Source: Mycobacterium kyorinense | GTDB lineage: Bacteria; Actinomycetota; Actinomycetes; Mycobacteriales; Mycobacteriaceae | Direction: 5' to 3' | Length of the DNA: 64,000 bases | Assembly: GCF_001672775.1 (NCBI RefSeq) | Contig: NZ_LZKJ01000173.1 | Coordinates: 21,348-85,347, forward strand | Shown: positions 44,500 through 52,011 of the stretch, in pieces | Layout of the letters: every line of letters begins with the position of its first letter | Numbering within the stretch: position 1 is the first letter of the stretch | The notes under the pieces: model-generated | Seen by the model: the letters and a program-made list of their open reading frames with translations, nothing else | What the model was told of the DNA's origin: nothing | Databases searched by the model: none | Made by a program: the position numbers and the translations under genes

Positions 44500-44949
44500 A
44501 TGAATCGTCAACTGTTCCTCGCTGCTGTTATCAGCGGTACCGCGATCAGCATGGCTCCGACCGCCGCCGCCGACCCGCCACACTACGACGGCGACGTGCC
44601 GGGCATGAGCTACGACGCATCGATGGGTGCGCCCTGCGACAACTATGAGCGCTTCATCTTCGGCCGCGGCCCCAATGGCCAAGTCGAGGCGTGCCACTTC
44701 ATCACCCACCAGTTTCCGGCCGCCCAGACCGGATATTGGGTGATTTCCTACCCGTTGCACGGAGTCCAAGAGGTCGGCGCGCCGTGCGCTAACCCGCGGG
44801 GGTCGGCGGCCCAGTCACCCGATGGGTATCCGATGATGTGCACCGAACATGGTTGGCAGATCGGCCAGCTGACCAACGGCGGCTTCCCGCTCCAAAGCGG
44901 AGGATTCCCGTCAGACACAAGTATCACCAGCGATAACCCGAACCCATAA
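44500..44949 (+). CDS. Small secreted protein, function unknown
   Basis: A 149-residue protein with a signal peptide (1-24, cut after TAAA) and a mature domain with four cysteines ('GAPCDNYERFIFGRG', 'VEACHFITHQF', 'GAPCANPRGS', 'PMMCTEHGW') likely forming two disulfides. Similar small exported proteins occur in mycobacteria near Rv1891-Rv1893. No domain recognised. It is 27 bp before the Rv1893-like gene. Confidence 0.75.
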   Translation: MNRQLFLAAVISGTAISMAPTAAADPPHYDGDVPGMSYDASMGAPCDNYERFIFGRGPNGQVEACHFITHQFPAAQTGYWVISYPLHGVQEVGAPCANPRGSAAQSPDGYPMMCTEHGWQIGQLTNGGFPLQSGGFPSDTSITSDNPNP

Positions 44950-44976
44950 CGCCGATCCAGAGCACAGGAGATATCG

Positions 44977-45195
44977 ATGGCCTTTAACCCGAAAGACGCG
45001 CTGACCGCCGCAAGGGACATCACCACCAACGCCGTCGAGCGGGTTTCCGACATCGTCGACAACGCCGGCGACATCATCCGCGGCGATATCGCCGGCGGCA
45101 CCGGCGATATCGTCCACAATTCGCTGGATATCGCGACTTACGCCGTCGGCCGAACCAAAGAGGTGTTCACCGGTCCGCGCGTCGACGACGAGTAA
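44977..45195 (+). CDS. Rv1893-like small helical protein
   Basis: A 72-residue protein starting 'MAFNPKDALTAARDITTNAV' with heptad-like helices and 'GDIIRGDIAGGTGDIVHNS'. Size, start and place next to the nitronate monooxygenase match Rv1893 of M. tuberculosis. A GGAG site precedes the ATG. Function unknown. Confidence 0.78.
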   Translation: MAFNPKDALTAARDITTNAVERVSDIVDNAGDIIRGDIAGGTGDIVHNSLDIATYAVGRTKEVFTGPRVDDE

Positions 45196-45209
45196 CGCGC
45201 TGCCGGCGC

Positions 45210-46340
45210 TCAGGCGCCAGCGGCGGCGTTGAGTTCGTCGAGACGGTTGGTGGCCTCCAGGTACTCCTGCACCCAGCGCTCGATGACCGTCGCTGTTTTC
45301 TCCACCTTGGTGAACTGGCCGACGACTTGACCGACCGGGTTGAACGCGACGTCGACCGACTCGTTGGGGTAGCGGTTGGTGGCCCGTACGGCCATGCCGG
45401 ACACCATGTACTGCAACGGCATACCGAGCGGCTTCGGGTTGTCCGGCGCCTCCCATGCCTCGGTCCAGTCGTTGCGCAGCATGCGGGCCGGCTTGCCGGT
45501 GAATGAGCGGCTACGGACGGTGTCGCGGCTGCCGGCCTTGACGTAGGCCTGCTGCTGCACCGGGGTGTTCGAGGATTCCTCGACCATCAGCCATTGCGAT
45601 CCGGTCCACGCACCCTGCGCGCCGAGCGCCAACGCCGCCGCGATCTGCTCGCCACTGCCGATGCCACCCGCGGCCAGCACCGGAACCGGGGCGACCTCCT
45701 TGACGACCTGCGGCCACAGCACGATCGAGCCCACCTCGCCGCAGTGTCCGCCGGCCTCGCCGCCCTGGGCGATGATGATGTCGACACCCGCGTCGGCGTG
45801 CTTGCGGGCCTGCGACGGCGAGCCGCACAGCGCGGCCACCTTCAGTCCGGCGTCGTGGATGTGCTTGATCATGTCGGCCGGCGGGGTGCCGAGCGCGTTG
45901 GCGATCATCTTCACTTTGGGGTGCTTGAGCGCAACCTCGACCTGGGGCGTGGCCGTCGCCTCAGTCCAACCGAGAAGCTGCAGGCTGTCGCCGTCGCTGT
46001 CCTCGATCGGCACGCCGTGATCGGCCAGGATCTTCTTTCCGAAGTCAAGGTGCTCCTGGGGCACCATCTTGCGCAGGGTGTCGGCCAGCTCCTCCGCCGA
46101 CAGGTGCGAATCCATGCCTTCGTATTTGTTCGGGATCACGATGTCGACCCCGTAGGGGTGGTCGCCGATGTTCTCGTCGATCCACTTGAGTTCGATCTCG
46201 AGCTGCTCCGGGGTGAAGCCGACCGCACCGAGCACCCCGAAACCGCCGGCTTTGCTCACGGCGACGACGACATCGCGGCAGTGCGTAAAGGCGAAGATCG
46301 GGAACTCGATGCCGAGCTCGTCGCAGATGGGAGTGTGCAT
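45210..46340 (-). CDS. Nitronate monooxygenase-like flavoprotein (Rv1894c-like)
   Basis: A 376-residue TIM-barrel FMN protein of the 2-nitropropane dioxygenase family: 'FPIFAFTHCRDVVVAVSKAGG' (split), 'GVDIIIAQGGEAGGHCGEVG', 'PVLAAGGIGSGEQIAAALALGA', 'GAWTGSQWL'. The length equals Rv1894c. It oxidises nitronates or a related electron-rich acid. A GGAGCAGG site precedes the start and a strong KstR-like palindrome lies 26 bp upstream. Confidence 0.92.
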   Translation of the reverse strand: MHTPICDELGIEFPIFAFTHCRDVVVAVSKAGGFGVLGAVGFTPEQLEIELKWIDENIGDHPYGVDIVIPNKYEGMDSHLSAEELADTLRKMVPQEHLDFGKKILADHGVPIEDSDGDSLQLLGWTEATATPQVEVALKHPKVKMIANALGTPPADMIKHIHDAGLKVAALCGSPSQARKHADAGVDIIIAQGGEAGGHCGEVGSIVLWPQVVKEVAPVPVLAAGGIGSGEQIAAALALGAQGAWTGSQWLMVEESSNTPVQQQAYVKAGSRDTVRSRSFTGKPARMLRNDWTEAWEAPDNPKPLGMPLQYMVSGMAVRATNRYPNESVDVAFNPVGQVVGQFTKVEKTATVIERWVQEYLEATNRLDELNAAAGA

Positions 46341-46366
46341 GCCTGCTCCTCGGGGGACGGTAGGCG

Positions 46367-46386
46367 AACTGGAACGTGTTCTAGTT
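46367..46386. promoter_or_regulatory. KstR-like operator
   Basis: AACTGGAACGTGTTCTAGTT is a 20-bp palindrome with two mismatched pairs and fits the KstR pattern (TnnAACnnGTTnnA). It sits in the 120-bp gap between the nitronate monooxygenase (minus) and the dihydrodipicolinate-reductase-like gene (plus), so one repressor could control both directions. Confidence 0.65.
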
Positions 46387-46460
46387 TAGTACGGATTACG
46401 TCGGCAGCCACTACGCGGTACGGTTTCGCCCGGCGAGACCCCATCGTTTCGGGAGGCAAC

Positions 46461-47543
46461 ATGGCAATCCGCGTCGCTCACATCGGCACCGGAAACGTTG
46501 GTCGTTTGGCACTGCGCCAACTCGTCACCGACCCCCGGTTCGAGCTGACCGCCGTGTGGGTCTCATCGGATGCCAAAGTCGGCAAGGACGCCGGGGAGTT
46601 GGCCGGACTTGACGTCGCCACCGGCATCACCGCCGTCAACGACTTGGACGCGTTGTTGGCCACCGAGCCGGACTGCGCGGTCTACTGCGCGATGGGTGAC
46701 GACCGCCTGGTAGAGGCGATCGGTGACGTCCGGCGTCTGCTGGCCGCCGGCGTCAACGTCGTCGGCTCCGCACCGGGTCTGCTGCAGTACCCGTGGCAGG
46801 TGATGCCCGACAAATACATCGCGCGGATGGAAGACACTGCACGACAGGCTAATTCGAGCTTGTTCATCACCGGGATCGATCCAGGCTTCGCCAACGACCT
46901 GATCCCGCTGGCGCTCACCGCCACCTGTCAGCAGGTCGAACAGGTGCGCTGCATGGAGTTGGCCGACTACGCCACCTACGACGGCAGCACGGTGATGTTC
47001 GACGTGATGGGTTTCGGCAAACCGTTCGACGAGCCGGCGATCCTGCTGCAGCCGGGCATGTTGGGTATGGCGTGGGGGACGGCCATCCAGCAGTTGGCGG
47101 CCGGGCTGGGCATCGAGGTCGACGACATCACCGAAAGCTACGAACGCGAGCCCGCACCGGAGGCCTTCGACATCGCGGTCGGCCATGTGCCCGAAGGCAG
47201 CGTCGCGGCGATGCGCTTCGAGATCAGCGGGATGGTCAACGGCCGGCCCGTGATCGTCATCGAGCACGTCACCCGATTGCGTGACGACCTGCGCCCCGAC
47301 TGGCCGCGGCCAGCACAGCCCGGCGGTTCATATCGCGTCGAGATCATCGGTGAGCCGTCCTACGCCGTGGACATCTGCCCATCCAGCCGCAGGGGAGACC
47401 ACAACCACGCCGCGATTGTGGCCGCCGCGGGCCGGATCGTGAATGCCATCCCGGCGGTCGTGGCCGCCGATCCGGGCATCCGCACGACGTTGGACCTGCC
47501 GCTGATCACCGGAAAAGGCCTCTATGCCGCTGGGGTAGCCTGA
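46461..47543 (+). CDS. Dihydrodipicolinate-reductase-like NAD(P) oxidoreductase
   Basis: A 360-residue protein from the ATG at 46461, behind GGGAGG. Rossmann loop 'VAHIGTGNVGRLALRQL', 'PDCAVYCAMGDDRL', 'TGIDPGFANDLIPLALT'. It belongs to the mycobacterial group annotated as DapB N-terminal-like or 2,4-diaminopentanoate-dehydrogenase-like, not true DapB. A KstR-like box and a following hydroxysteroid-type SDR point to lipid or sterol catabolism. Confidence 0.85.
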   Translation: MAIRVAHIGTGNVGRLALRQLVTDPRFELTAVWVSSDAKVGKDAGELAGLDVATGITAVNDLDALLATEPDCAVYCAMGDDRLVEAIGDVRRLLAAGVNVVGSAPGLLQYPWQVMPDKYIARMEDTARQANSSLFITGIDPGFANDLIPLALTATCQQVEQVRCMELADYATYDGSTVMFDVMGFGKPFDEPAILLQPGMLGMAWGTAIQQLAAGLGIEVDDITESYEREPAPEAFDIAVGHVPEGSVAAMRFEISGMVNGRPVIVIEHVTRLRDDLRPDWPRPAQPGGSYRVEIIGEPSYAVDICPSSRRGDHNHAAIVAAAGRIVNAIPAVVAADPGIRTTLDLPLITGKGLYAAGVA

Positions 47544-47549
47544 CCCGTC

Positions 47550-48287
47550 ATGGGACGCGTAGACGGAAAAGTTGCACTGATCAGCGGCGGCGCCCGCGGC
47601 ATGGGCGCTGCCCACGCCCGGATGCTCGTCGACGAGGGCGCCAAAGTGGTGATCGGCGACATCCTCGACGACGAGGGCAAGGCGCTTGCCGATGAGATCG
47701 GGGAGGCTGCCCGTTACGTGCACCTCGACGTCACCGAACTCGAGCAATGGGAGGCGGCCGCTGCCACCGCGGTGCAGGATTTCGGCACGCTGAACGTCCT
47801 TGTCAACAACGCCGGCATCGTCGCGCTGGGCCAGATCCACAAGTTCGATATGGCCAAGTGGCAGAAGGTCATCGACGTCAACCTGACCGGCACGTTCCTG
47901 GGCATGCGGGTGGCTGTCGAGCCGATGATCGCCGCCGGCGGTGGCTCGATCATCAACGTCTCGTCGATCGAGGGCCTACGCGGAGCTCAAATGGTCCATC
48001 CCTACGTCGCCTCCAAGTGGGCGGTGCGCGGGCTGACCAAATCCGCGGCACTGGAGCTGGCGCCCAATAACATCCGGGTCAACTCGATTCACCCGGGCTT
48101 TATCCGCACCCCGATGACCAAGCACTTTCCCGACAATATGCTCACCATTCCGCTGGGCCGCCCCGCCGCGTCGAGTGAGGTGTCGACGTTTGTGCTGTTT
48201 CTGGCCAGCGACGAGTCGTCATACTCCACCGGCAGCGAATACGTCATGGACGGCGGCCTGATCCTCGACGTTCCGCACAAGCTCTGA
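47550..48287 (+). CDS. Short-chain dehydrogenase, FabG3/20-beta-HSD-like
   Basis: A 245-residue SDR close to M. tuberculosis FabG3 (Rv2002): 'VALISGGARGMGAAHARMLV', 'GDILDDEGKALA', 'VLVNNAGIV', catalytic 'NVSSIEGL' and 'YVASKWAVRGLTKS', end 'SDESSYSTGSEYVMDGG'. It starts 7 bp after the previous gene. NADH-dependent hydroxysteroid dehydrogenase activity is plausible. Confidence 0.92.
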   Translation: MGRVDGKVALISGGARGMGAAHARMLVDEGAKVVIGDILDDEGKALADEIGEAARYVHLDVTELEQWEAAAATAVQDFGTLNVLVNNAGIVALGQIHKFDMAKWQKVIDVNLTGTFLGMRVAVEPMIAAGGGSIINVSSIEGLRGAQMVHPYVASKWAVRGLTKSAALELAPNNIRVNSIHPGFIRTPMTKHFPDNMLTIPLGRPAASSEVSTFVLFLASDESSYSTGSEYVMDGGLILDVPHKL

Positions 48288-48302
48288 CGAACTCGAGGGC
48301 GC

Positions 48303-49196
48303 TCAGCGCGTCGCTGCGATATACCGGGAGCCCATGATGCGGTCGATCTGCGTGTCGACGTCGGGCGGGGTACGCCCGTAACCAGCTTGCAGCTCCGGGT
48401 TGGTGCGAACTGGTTCGACCGTCCACCCATGATCGGCGAGCCACTGCGCTGGATCGCTCTTGTCCGCGTCGTCGTAGGTCAGCGTGGAAAAGTCCACATC
48501 GCCCGACCTGTTGAGTCCCGGATAGGTCGCTTCCAAGGCAGCGAGCCGGTTTTGGTCCAACCGTGACCCGAGCGCACCGATCGCGATCCGACTGCCCGCT
48601 GCCGAGAGTTGATCGATACGGGTGAACAGCGCGTCCTGCGCCTCCCCGGTCAGGTATGGCAGCACCCCCTCGACCGACCAGGCCGTGCGCTGTTGCGGAT
48701 CAAAACCGGCTGCACGCAACGGCATCGACCAGTCTTCACGCAAATCTGCCGCCACCGCTGTGCGGCGGGCGGTGGGTTGGGCTGCGTGGTCAGCGAGAAC
48801 ACCGGCTTTGAATTCGAGGACTTGACGCCGATCGAGCTCGAACACGGTTGTCCCGCTGGGCCATTCGAGGCGATATGCCCGGGAATCCAGACCGGCCGCG
48901 ACGATTACCGCTTGCCGTATGCCGTCACCGGTAGCGCTGACGAAGAATTCGTCGAAGTACCGGGTCTGCACGCCGTACAGGCGCGGAAACGCCGTCGCGC
49001 CCTCCGACGTTTCGGGGTCGGCCAGCAATCCCGTCAGATACGGGTCGCCTGACGCGTTGATGAAATGCTTCGCGTAGTCGTCGCGCGCCAACGGTTCTCG
49101 GTCGGCGGCGTGCAACGCGCGCCACCCGGCCACCAGCAGAGCGGTGTAACCCACACTGGTGACGATGTCCCACTCGTCGTCATCGGAGCGGGTCAT
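48303..49196 (-). CDS. SAM-dependent methyltransferase (Rv1896c-like)
   Basis: A 297-residue protein of the mycobacterial LCM-like (TIGR00027-type) methyltransferases: 'QTRYFDEFFVSATGDGIRQ' followed by the SAM site 'VIVAAGLDSRAYRL', 'VFELDRRQVLEFK', 'EGVLPYLTGEAQ'. The substrate is unknown. It overlaps the STAS gene by 17 bp on the same strand, so it may be in the MEDS transcript. Confidence 0.92.
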   Translation of the reverse strand: MTRSDDDEWDIVTSVGYTALLVAGWRALHAADREPLARDDYAKHFINASGDPYLTGLLADPETSEGATAFPRLYGVQTRYFDEFFVSATGDGIRQAVIVAAGLDSRAYRLEWPSGTTVFELDRRQVLEFKAGVLADHAAQPTARRTAVAADLREDWSMPLRAAGFDPQQRTAWSVEGVLPYLTGEAQDALFTRIDQLSAAGSRIAIGALGSRLDQNRLAALEATYPGLNRSGDVDFSTLTYDDADKSDPAQWLADHGWTVEPVRTNPELQAGYGRTPPDVDTQIDRIMGSRYIAATR

Positions 49197-50046
49197 CGCG
49201 AGCAGTCACCTGCACATGGGTGAGGTCGAGCAGGTCGACGAGCCGACTGATGGTGGGTTGGTTCGTCGACAGGATCACGTTGCGGTTGTGCTGTCGGGCT
49301 CGGCTTTCCAGCAGACACAACTGCTGATGGCTGATGAACTGCAACTCGTCGGCGCCAATTCGCATGCTATGACCGGGCACCAGCGGCCAGATACGCTGCA
49401 GCGTGGTGTCGAACAAGTCGTTGGTTTGGGCGTCGATCTCACCGGCCAGCGTGAAGTCCGTGGCCGTATCAGGGTCGGCGTAGAGCTGGAACATCACCGA
49501 CCCTGCGTTGACGAATGGGTGCAGGCACATCAATTCGTCTGCCGCGGAACCGAGCTCACGGGCGTTGTAGGCGCACATCGCCGAGAACGGCAGCACCGCC
49601 ATCTGCTGGTCGACGAGATACTCCAGCCGGGCCAGCCCGTCACGCTGCACTTGGGTGCGTGCCACCGACGTGACATCGGATACCGCCCGGAATCCGCTGT
49701 AGCCGTTGGCGATTGCTTGGCGGGCGGTGGTGAGATATTTAGCCACCGCCGCATCGCTGTCGATGACGTCGGTGCCGGGGCAGAAGGTGTAGTAGTCGTC
49801 CGACGGAATCGCCTCGATGCGGCCGGAATCGAGATGCTCGGCGATACCCGGAATCGCGGCCAACTCGGAGAGCAGTGCATCGCGCGTACCCTCGCCCGCG
49901 TAGGCGATGTATTGGTTGTGTCGCAGCCCGTCAGCGATGTATTCAGCGGCACGATGGAGAAACTGGGCGCGTTCGGTATAGCTCCACGCCAAGTGGCCGA
50001 ACGGTGCCAATCCAGCGGCGGAGTGCAGCATGGCATGGCCGCGCAT
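49180..50046 (-). CDS. MEDS sensor plus STAS-domain protein
   Basis: A 288-residue two-domain protein. Residues 1-170 are a MEDS (DcmR-type sensory) domain ('GHLAWSYTERAQFLHRAAEYI', split; 'YIAYAGEGTRDALLSE', 'YYTFCPGT', 'FRAVSDVT'). Residues 190-288 are STAS-like, the fold of anti-sigma antagonists ('FTLAGEIDAQTNDLFDTTL', 'DADELQFI'-type Asp replaced by 'IGADELQFIS'). The usual phosphorylated Ser/Thr of STAS antagonists is not obvious. An AAAGGAG site serves overlapping GTG and ATG starts. It partners the gene at 50046-50948. Confidence 0.72.
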   Translation of the reverse strand: MRGHAMLHSAAGLAPFGHLAWSYTERAQFLHRAAEYIADGLRHNQYIAYAGEGTRDALLSELAAIPGIAEHLDSGRIEAIPSDDYYTFCPGTDVIDSDAAVAKYLTTARQAIANGYSGFRAVSDVTSVARTQVQRDGLARLEYLVDQQMAVLPFSAMCAYNARELGSAADELMCLHPFVNAGSVMFQLYADPDTATDFTLAGEIDAQTNDLFDTTLQRIWPLVPGHSMRIGADELQFISHQQLCLLESRARQHNRNVILSTNQPTISRLVDLLDLTHVQVTARDDPLR

Positions 50047-50948
50047 CACGCCGCTCCTTTGATACGGAGGTAAGCCTGGATCGTGGTCGCTTCGGTGGTG
50101 GTGTGGGTGCGCACCAGATCTGCGACCGCGTTGACCACATAAAGGCCGCGCCCCCGGCTGGTGTCGCGGTCATATGGCCGCCGGCCGGCGAGTGGGTCGT
50201 CGAGATGTGTGCTGTCGCGGGCTTCGCAGACCAGATGGCCATCGTTCTGCCAGAGGGCAAGCCGGCAGGCGCCGGCTTGCATCAGGCTCGAGGTGGCCAA
50301 CTCATTGATGATCAACTGCAGGTCTGCGATTGTCTCGGAAGCCAGACCGAACCACTGGCCGTAGCTGGCTGCGAAGGCACGCGCCCCGCTGAGGTCGGCG
50401 AACTGGCGGGCGGTGTACCGGACCGCGGCGTCGTGGCTCGACAGCGGTTGGTTGTAGTGTGCCCACGCTGCATCGGGCGCGAATGTGCTGCTGGCTTGCG
50501 CGGCCGATCCGGCCTGCCAAAGCACCGGGTGGGTGGCGCGAGCGTCGGTGACGGCGCGCGATTCCAGGCGCGCGACGTCGTATGGGCAGACCAGCGTGAC
50601 ATCACGGCCGGTGAACGCGTGGTTGATCAACGCCTCGTGTTGTACACATGCCGGATACTCCAGCTCAGATCGGCTGGGCCAGACCGGTTCACCGATCATT
50701 CGGACCGGACGATCCGGATGCCTTTCCAGGAAGCCACTCAATAATTCGCCCAAGATCCGGCCGGGATTGCGTCCCGCTTCGGTCATGTCGACCATCGTCA
50801 CGTGTGCCGCAGCCGGCCCTAAGCCGTCCTGCAGCAGCGTCATATTGGGCTCGGGAACCGCAACCAGCACGGGGTGATCAGCGTCGAGCCCATCTGACAC
50901 GAACGGCAATAAGCAGTCGCAGTACTCCCCGGCGGTGCGATAAAACAA
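50046..50948 (-). CDS. MEDS sensor plus HATPase (RsbA/RsbW-like anti-sigma kinase)
   Basis: About 300 residues. An N-terminal MEDS domain ('YCDCLLPFVSDGLDADHPVLVAVP', split) is followed by a GHKL ATPase: N box 'LQLIINELATSS', G1 'VCEARDSTHLDDPL', G2 'GRGLYVVNAVADLV'. This is the RsbA layout, a sensor-kinase acting on a sigma factor or STAS partner. Only a TTG at 50948 is available: homologous residues ('DHHAFTHPAL') continue upstream in frame to a stop with no ATG or GTG, so the start may be unusual or damaged. No sigma-factor gene is in the window. Confidence 0.72.
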   Translation of the reverse strand: MFYRTAGEYCDCLLPFVSDGLDADHPVLVAVPEPNMTLLQDGLGPAAAHVTMVDMTEAGRNPGRILGELLSGFLERHPDRPVRMIGEPVWPSRSELEYPACVQHEALINHAFTGRDVTLVCPYDVARLESRAVTDARATHPVLWQAGSAAQASSTFAPDAAWAHYNQPLSSHDAAVRYTARQFADLSGARAFAASYGQWFGLASETIADLQLIINELATSSLMQAGACRLALWQNDGHLVCEARDSTHLDDPLAGRRPYDRDTSRGRGLYVVNAVADLVRTHTTTEATTIQAYLRIKGAA

Positions 50949-51036
50949 CGCCGGGTGCGTGAAGGCATGGTGATCGATCGGTGCGTTGGCTACGTCAAAT
51001 CAGGCTACGCTTCACCGCCGACGCCGCAAACAGGCC

Positions 51037-51468
51037 TCACAATTCGAGCAGTACGGTCACTGGCCCATCGTTGACCAGTTCGACCTGCATGTGGGCTCCG
51101 AAAGTCCCGGTCTGCACCGAGGCGCCCAATGTTCGCAGCCGTTCCACGAACGCCGTCATCAGCGGTTCGGCCACAGCGCCCGGGGCGGCGGCGTTCCACG
51201 ACGGTCGTCGACCCTTCGCGGTGTCGGCATAGAGCGTGAATTGACTGACCACCAGGATCGGTGCGTCGATGTCAGCGGCGGATCGCTCGTCGTCGAGTAT
51301 GCGGAGTTGCCAAAGCTTTTCGGCAAGCCGCTGTGCGTTGTCGACGCCGTCGTCGTGAGTGACGCCGACGAAGGCGAGCAACCCCTGACGTTCGGGCCGG
51401 ATCGCGCCCACGACTTGCCGGTCCACCCTCACCGATGCCGAGGAGACCCGCTGCACCAGAACCCGCAT
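51037..51468 (-). CDS. dtd: D-aminoacyl-tRNA deacylase
   Basis: A 143-residue Dtd: 'MRVLVQRVSSASVRVDRQVV', catalytic core 'ILVVSQFTLYADTAKGRRPSW', and the Gly-cisPro motif region 'NAAAPGAVAEPL', 'TGTFGAHMQVELVNDGPVT'. It clears D-amino acids from tRNA. Position matches Rv1897c, next to the Rv1898-like gene. Confidence 0.96.
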   Translation of the reverse strand: MRVLVQRVSSASVRVDRQVVGAIRPERQGLLAFVGVTHDDGVDNAQRLAEKLWQLRILDDERSAADIDAPILVVSQFTLYADTAKGRRPSWNAAAPGAVAEPLMTAFVERLRTLGASVQTGTFGAHMQVELVNDGPVTVLLEL

Positions 51469-51509
51469 GCGGCCGATGCTGCCATGCGCCAGGCTTTAGG
51501 CTCGAGTCT

Positions 51510-51818
51510 GTGTCAGTGCTCGTCGCGTTCTCGGTCACCCCACTAGGCGCCGGCGAAGGCGTCGGTGAGCTGGTCGCTGAAGCGGTGCGAGTAGTGCGCG
51601 ACTCCGGGTTGCCGAACAAGACCGATGCGATGTTCACCGTGATCGAAGGCGACTCCTGGGATGAGGTGATGGCGGTGGTCCAGCGCGCCGTCGAGGCGGT
51701 GAAAGCCCGCGCACCCCGGGTCAGTGTGGTGATCAAAGCGGACTGGCGATCCGGCGCCGCGGATGCGATGACGCGCAAAACCGAATCGGTAGAGCGGTAC
51801 CTCTCGCCGGAGGCCTAG
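51510..51818 (+). CDS. Thiamine-binding/MTH1187 family protein (Rv1898-like)
   Basis: A 102-residue ferredoxin-fold protein of the MTH1187/YkoF-like DUF77 family ('VAFSVTPLGAGEGVGELVAEAV' split; 'MFTVIEGDSWDEVMAVVQRAVEA' split; 'VSVVIKADWR'). Length equals Rv1898. The GTG at 51510 was chosen to give that length. Members bind thiamine-like ligands; the role here is unknown. Its stop overlaps the stop of the macro fragment on the other strand. Confidence 0.88.
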   Translation: MSVLVAFSVTPLGAGEGVGELVAEAVRVVRDSGLPNKTDAMFTVIEGDSWDEVMAVVQRAVEAVKARAPRVSVVIKADWRSGAADAMTRKTESVERYLSPEA

Positions 51819-51994
51819 GCCTGCACCGCCGCGCGGAACGCCTGCTCGGTCGACTCGCGCTGCACCTGCGGTTCGCCGGCACGAGAGATGGCCGCGGCCA
51901 CGCCGCCGCCGTGGCGCAGTTGGGTATTGGCCGCATTGGCGATTGCGTCGACCTCGAGCTTGGTCACGTCGGCTTGAAGTACCTCAACGTCCAC
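51815..51994 (-). pseudogene. Truncated macro domain (lppD remnant)
   Basis: The reverse strand encodes 59 residues from GTG at 51994: 'VDVEVLQADVTKLEVDAIAN' with 'NAANTQLRHGGGVAAAI', the ADP-ribose-binding start of a macro domain, then 'AGEPQVQRESTEQAF' and a stop. A full macro domain is about 150-180 residues, so the C-terminal two thirds are missing. lppD (Rv1899c) of M. tuberculosis sits here and has this domain. I read it as a decayed lppD. It is too short to bind ADP-ribose normally. Confidence 0.75.
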
Positions 51995-52011
51995 ACTTTA
52001 AGGTCATACCA

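Noticed and set aside
45594..46460. In-frame extension of the DapB-like gene upstream to 45594
   Set aside because: It crosses the KstR-like operator and is antisense to the nitronate monooxygenase; the Rossmann fold begins at the ATG at 46461 behind GGGAGG.
49159..50073. Open frame on the plus strand over the MEDS-STAS gene
   Set aside because: The minus-strand frame has two recognisable domains and a ribosome site; the plus-strand frame has neither.
50949..51036. A sigma factor or regulator gene next to the MEDS pair
   Set aside because: The gap is too short and the neighbours are dtd and a methyltransferase.
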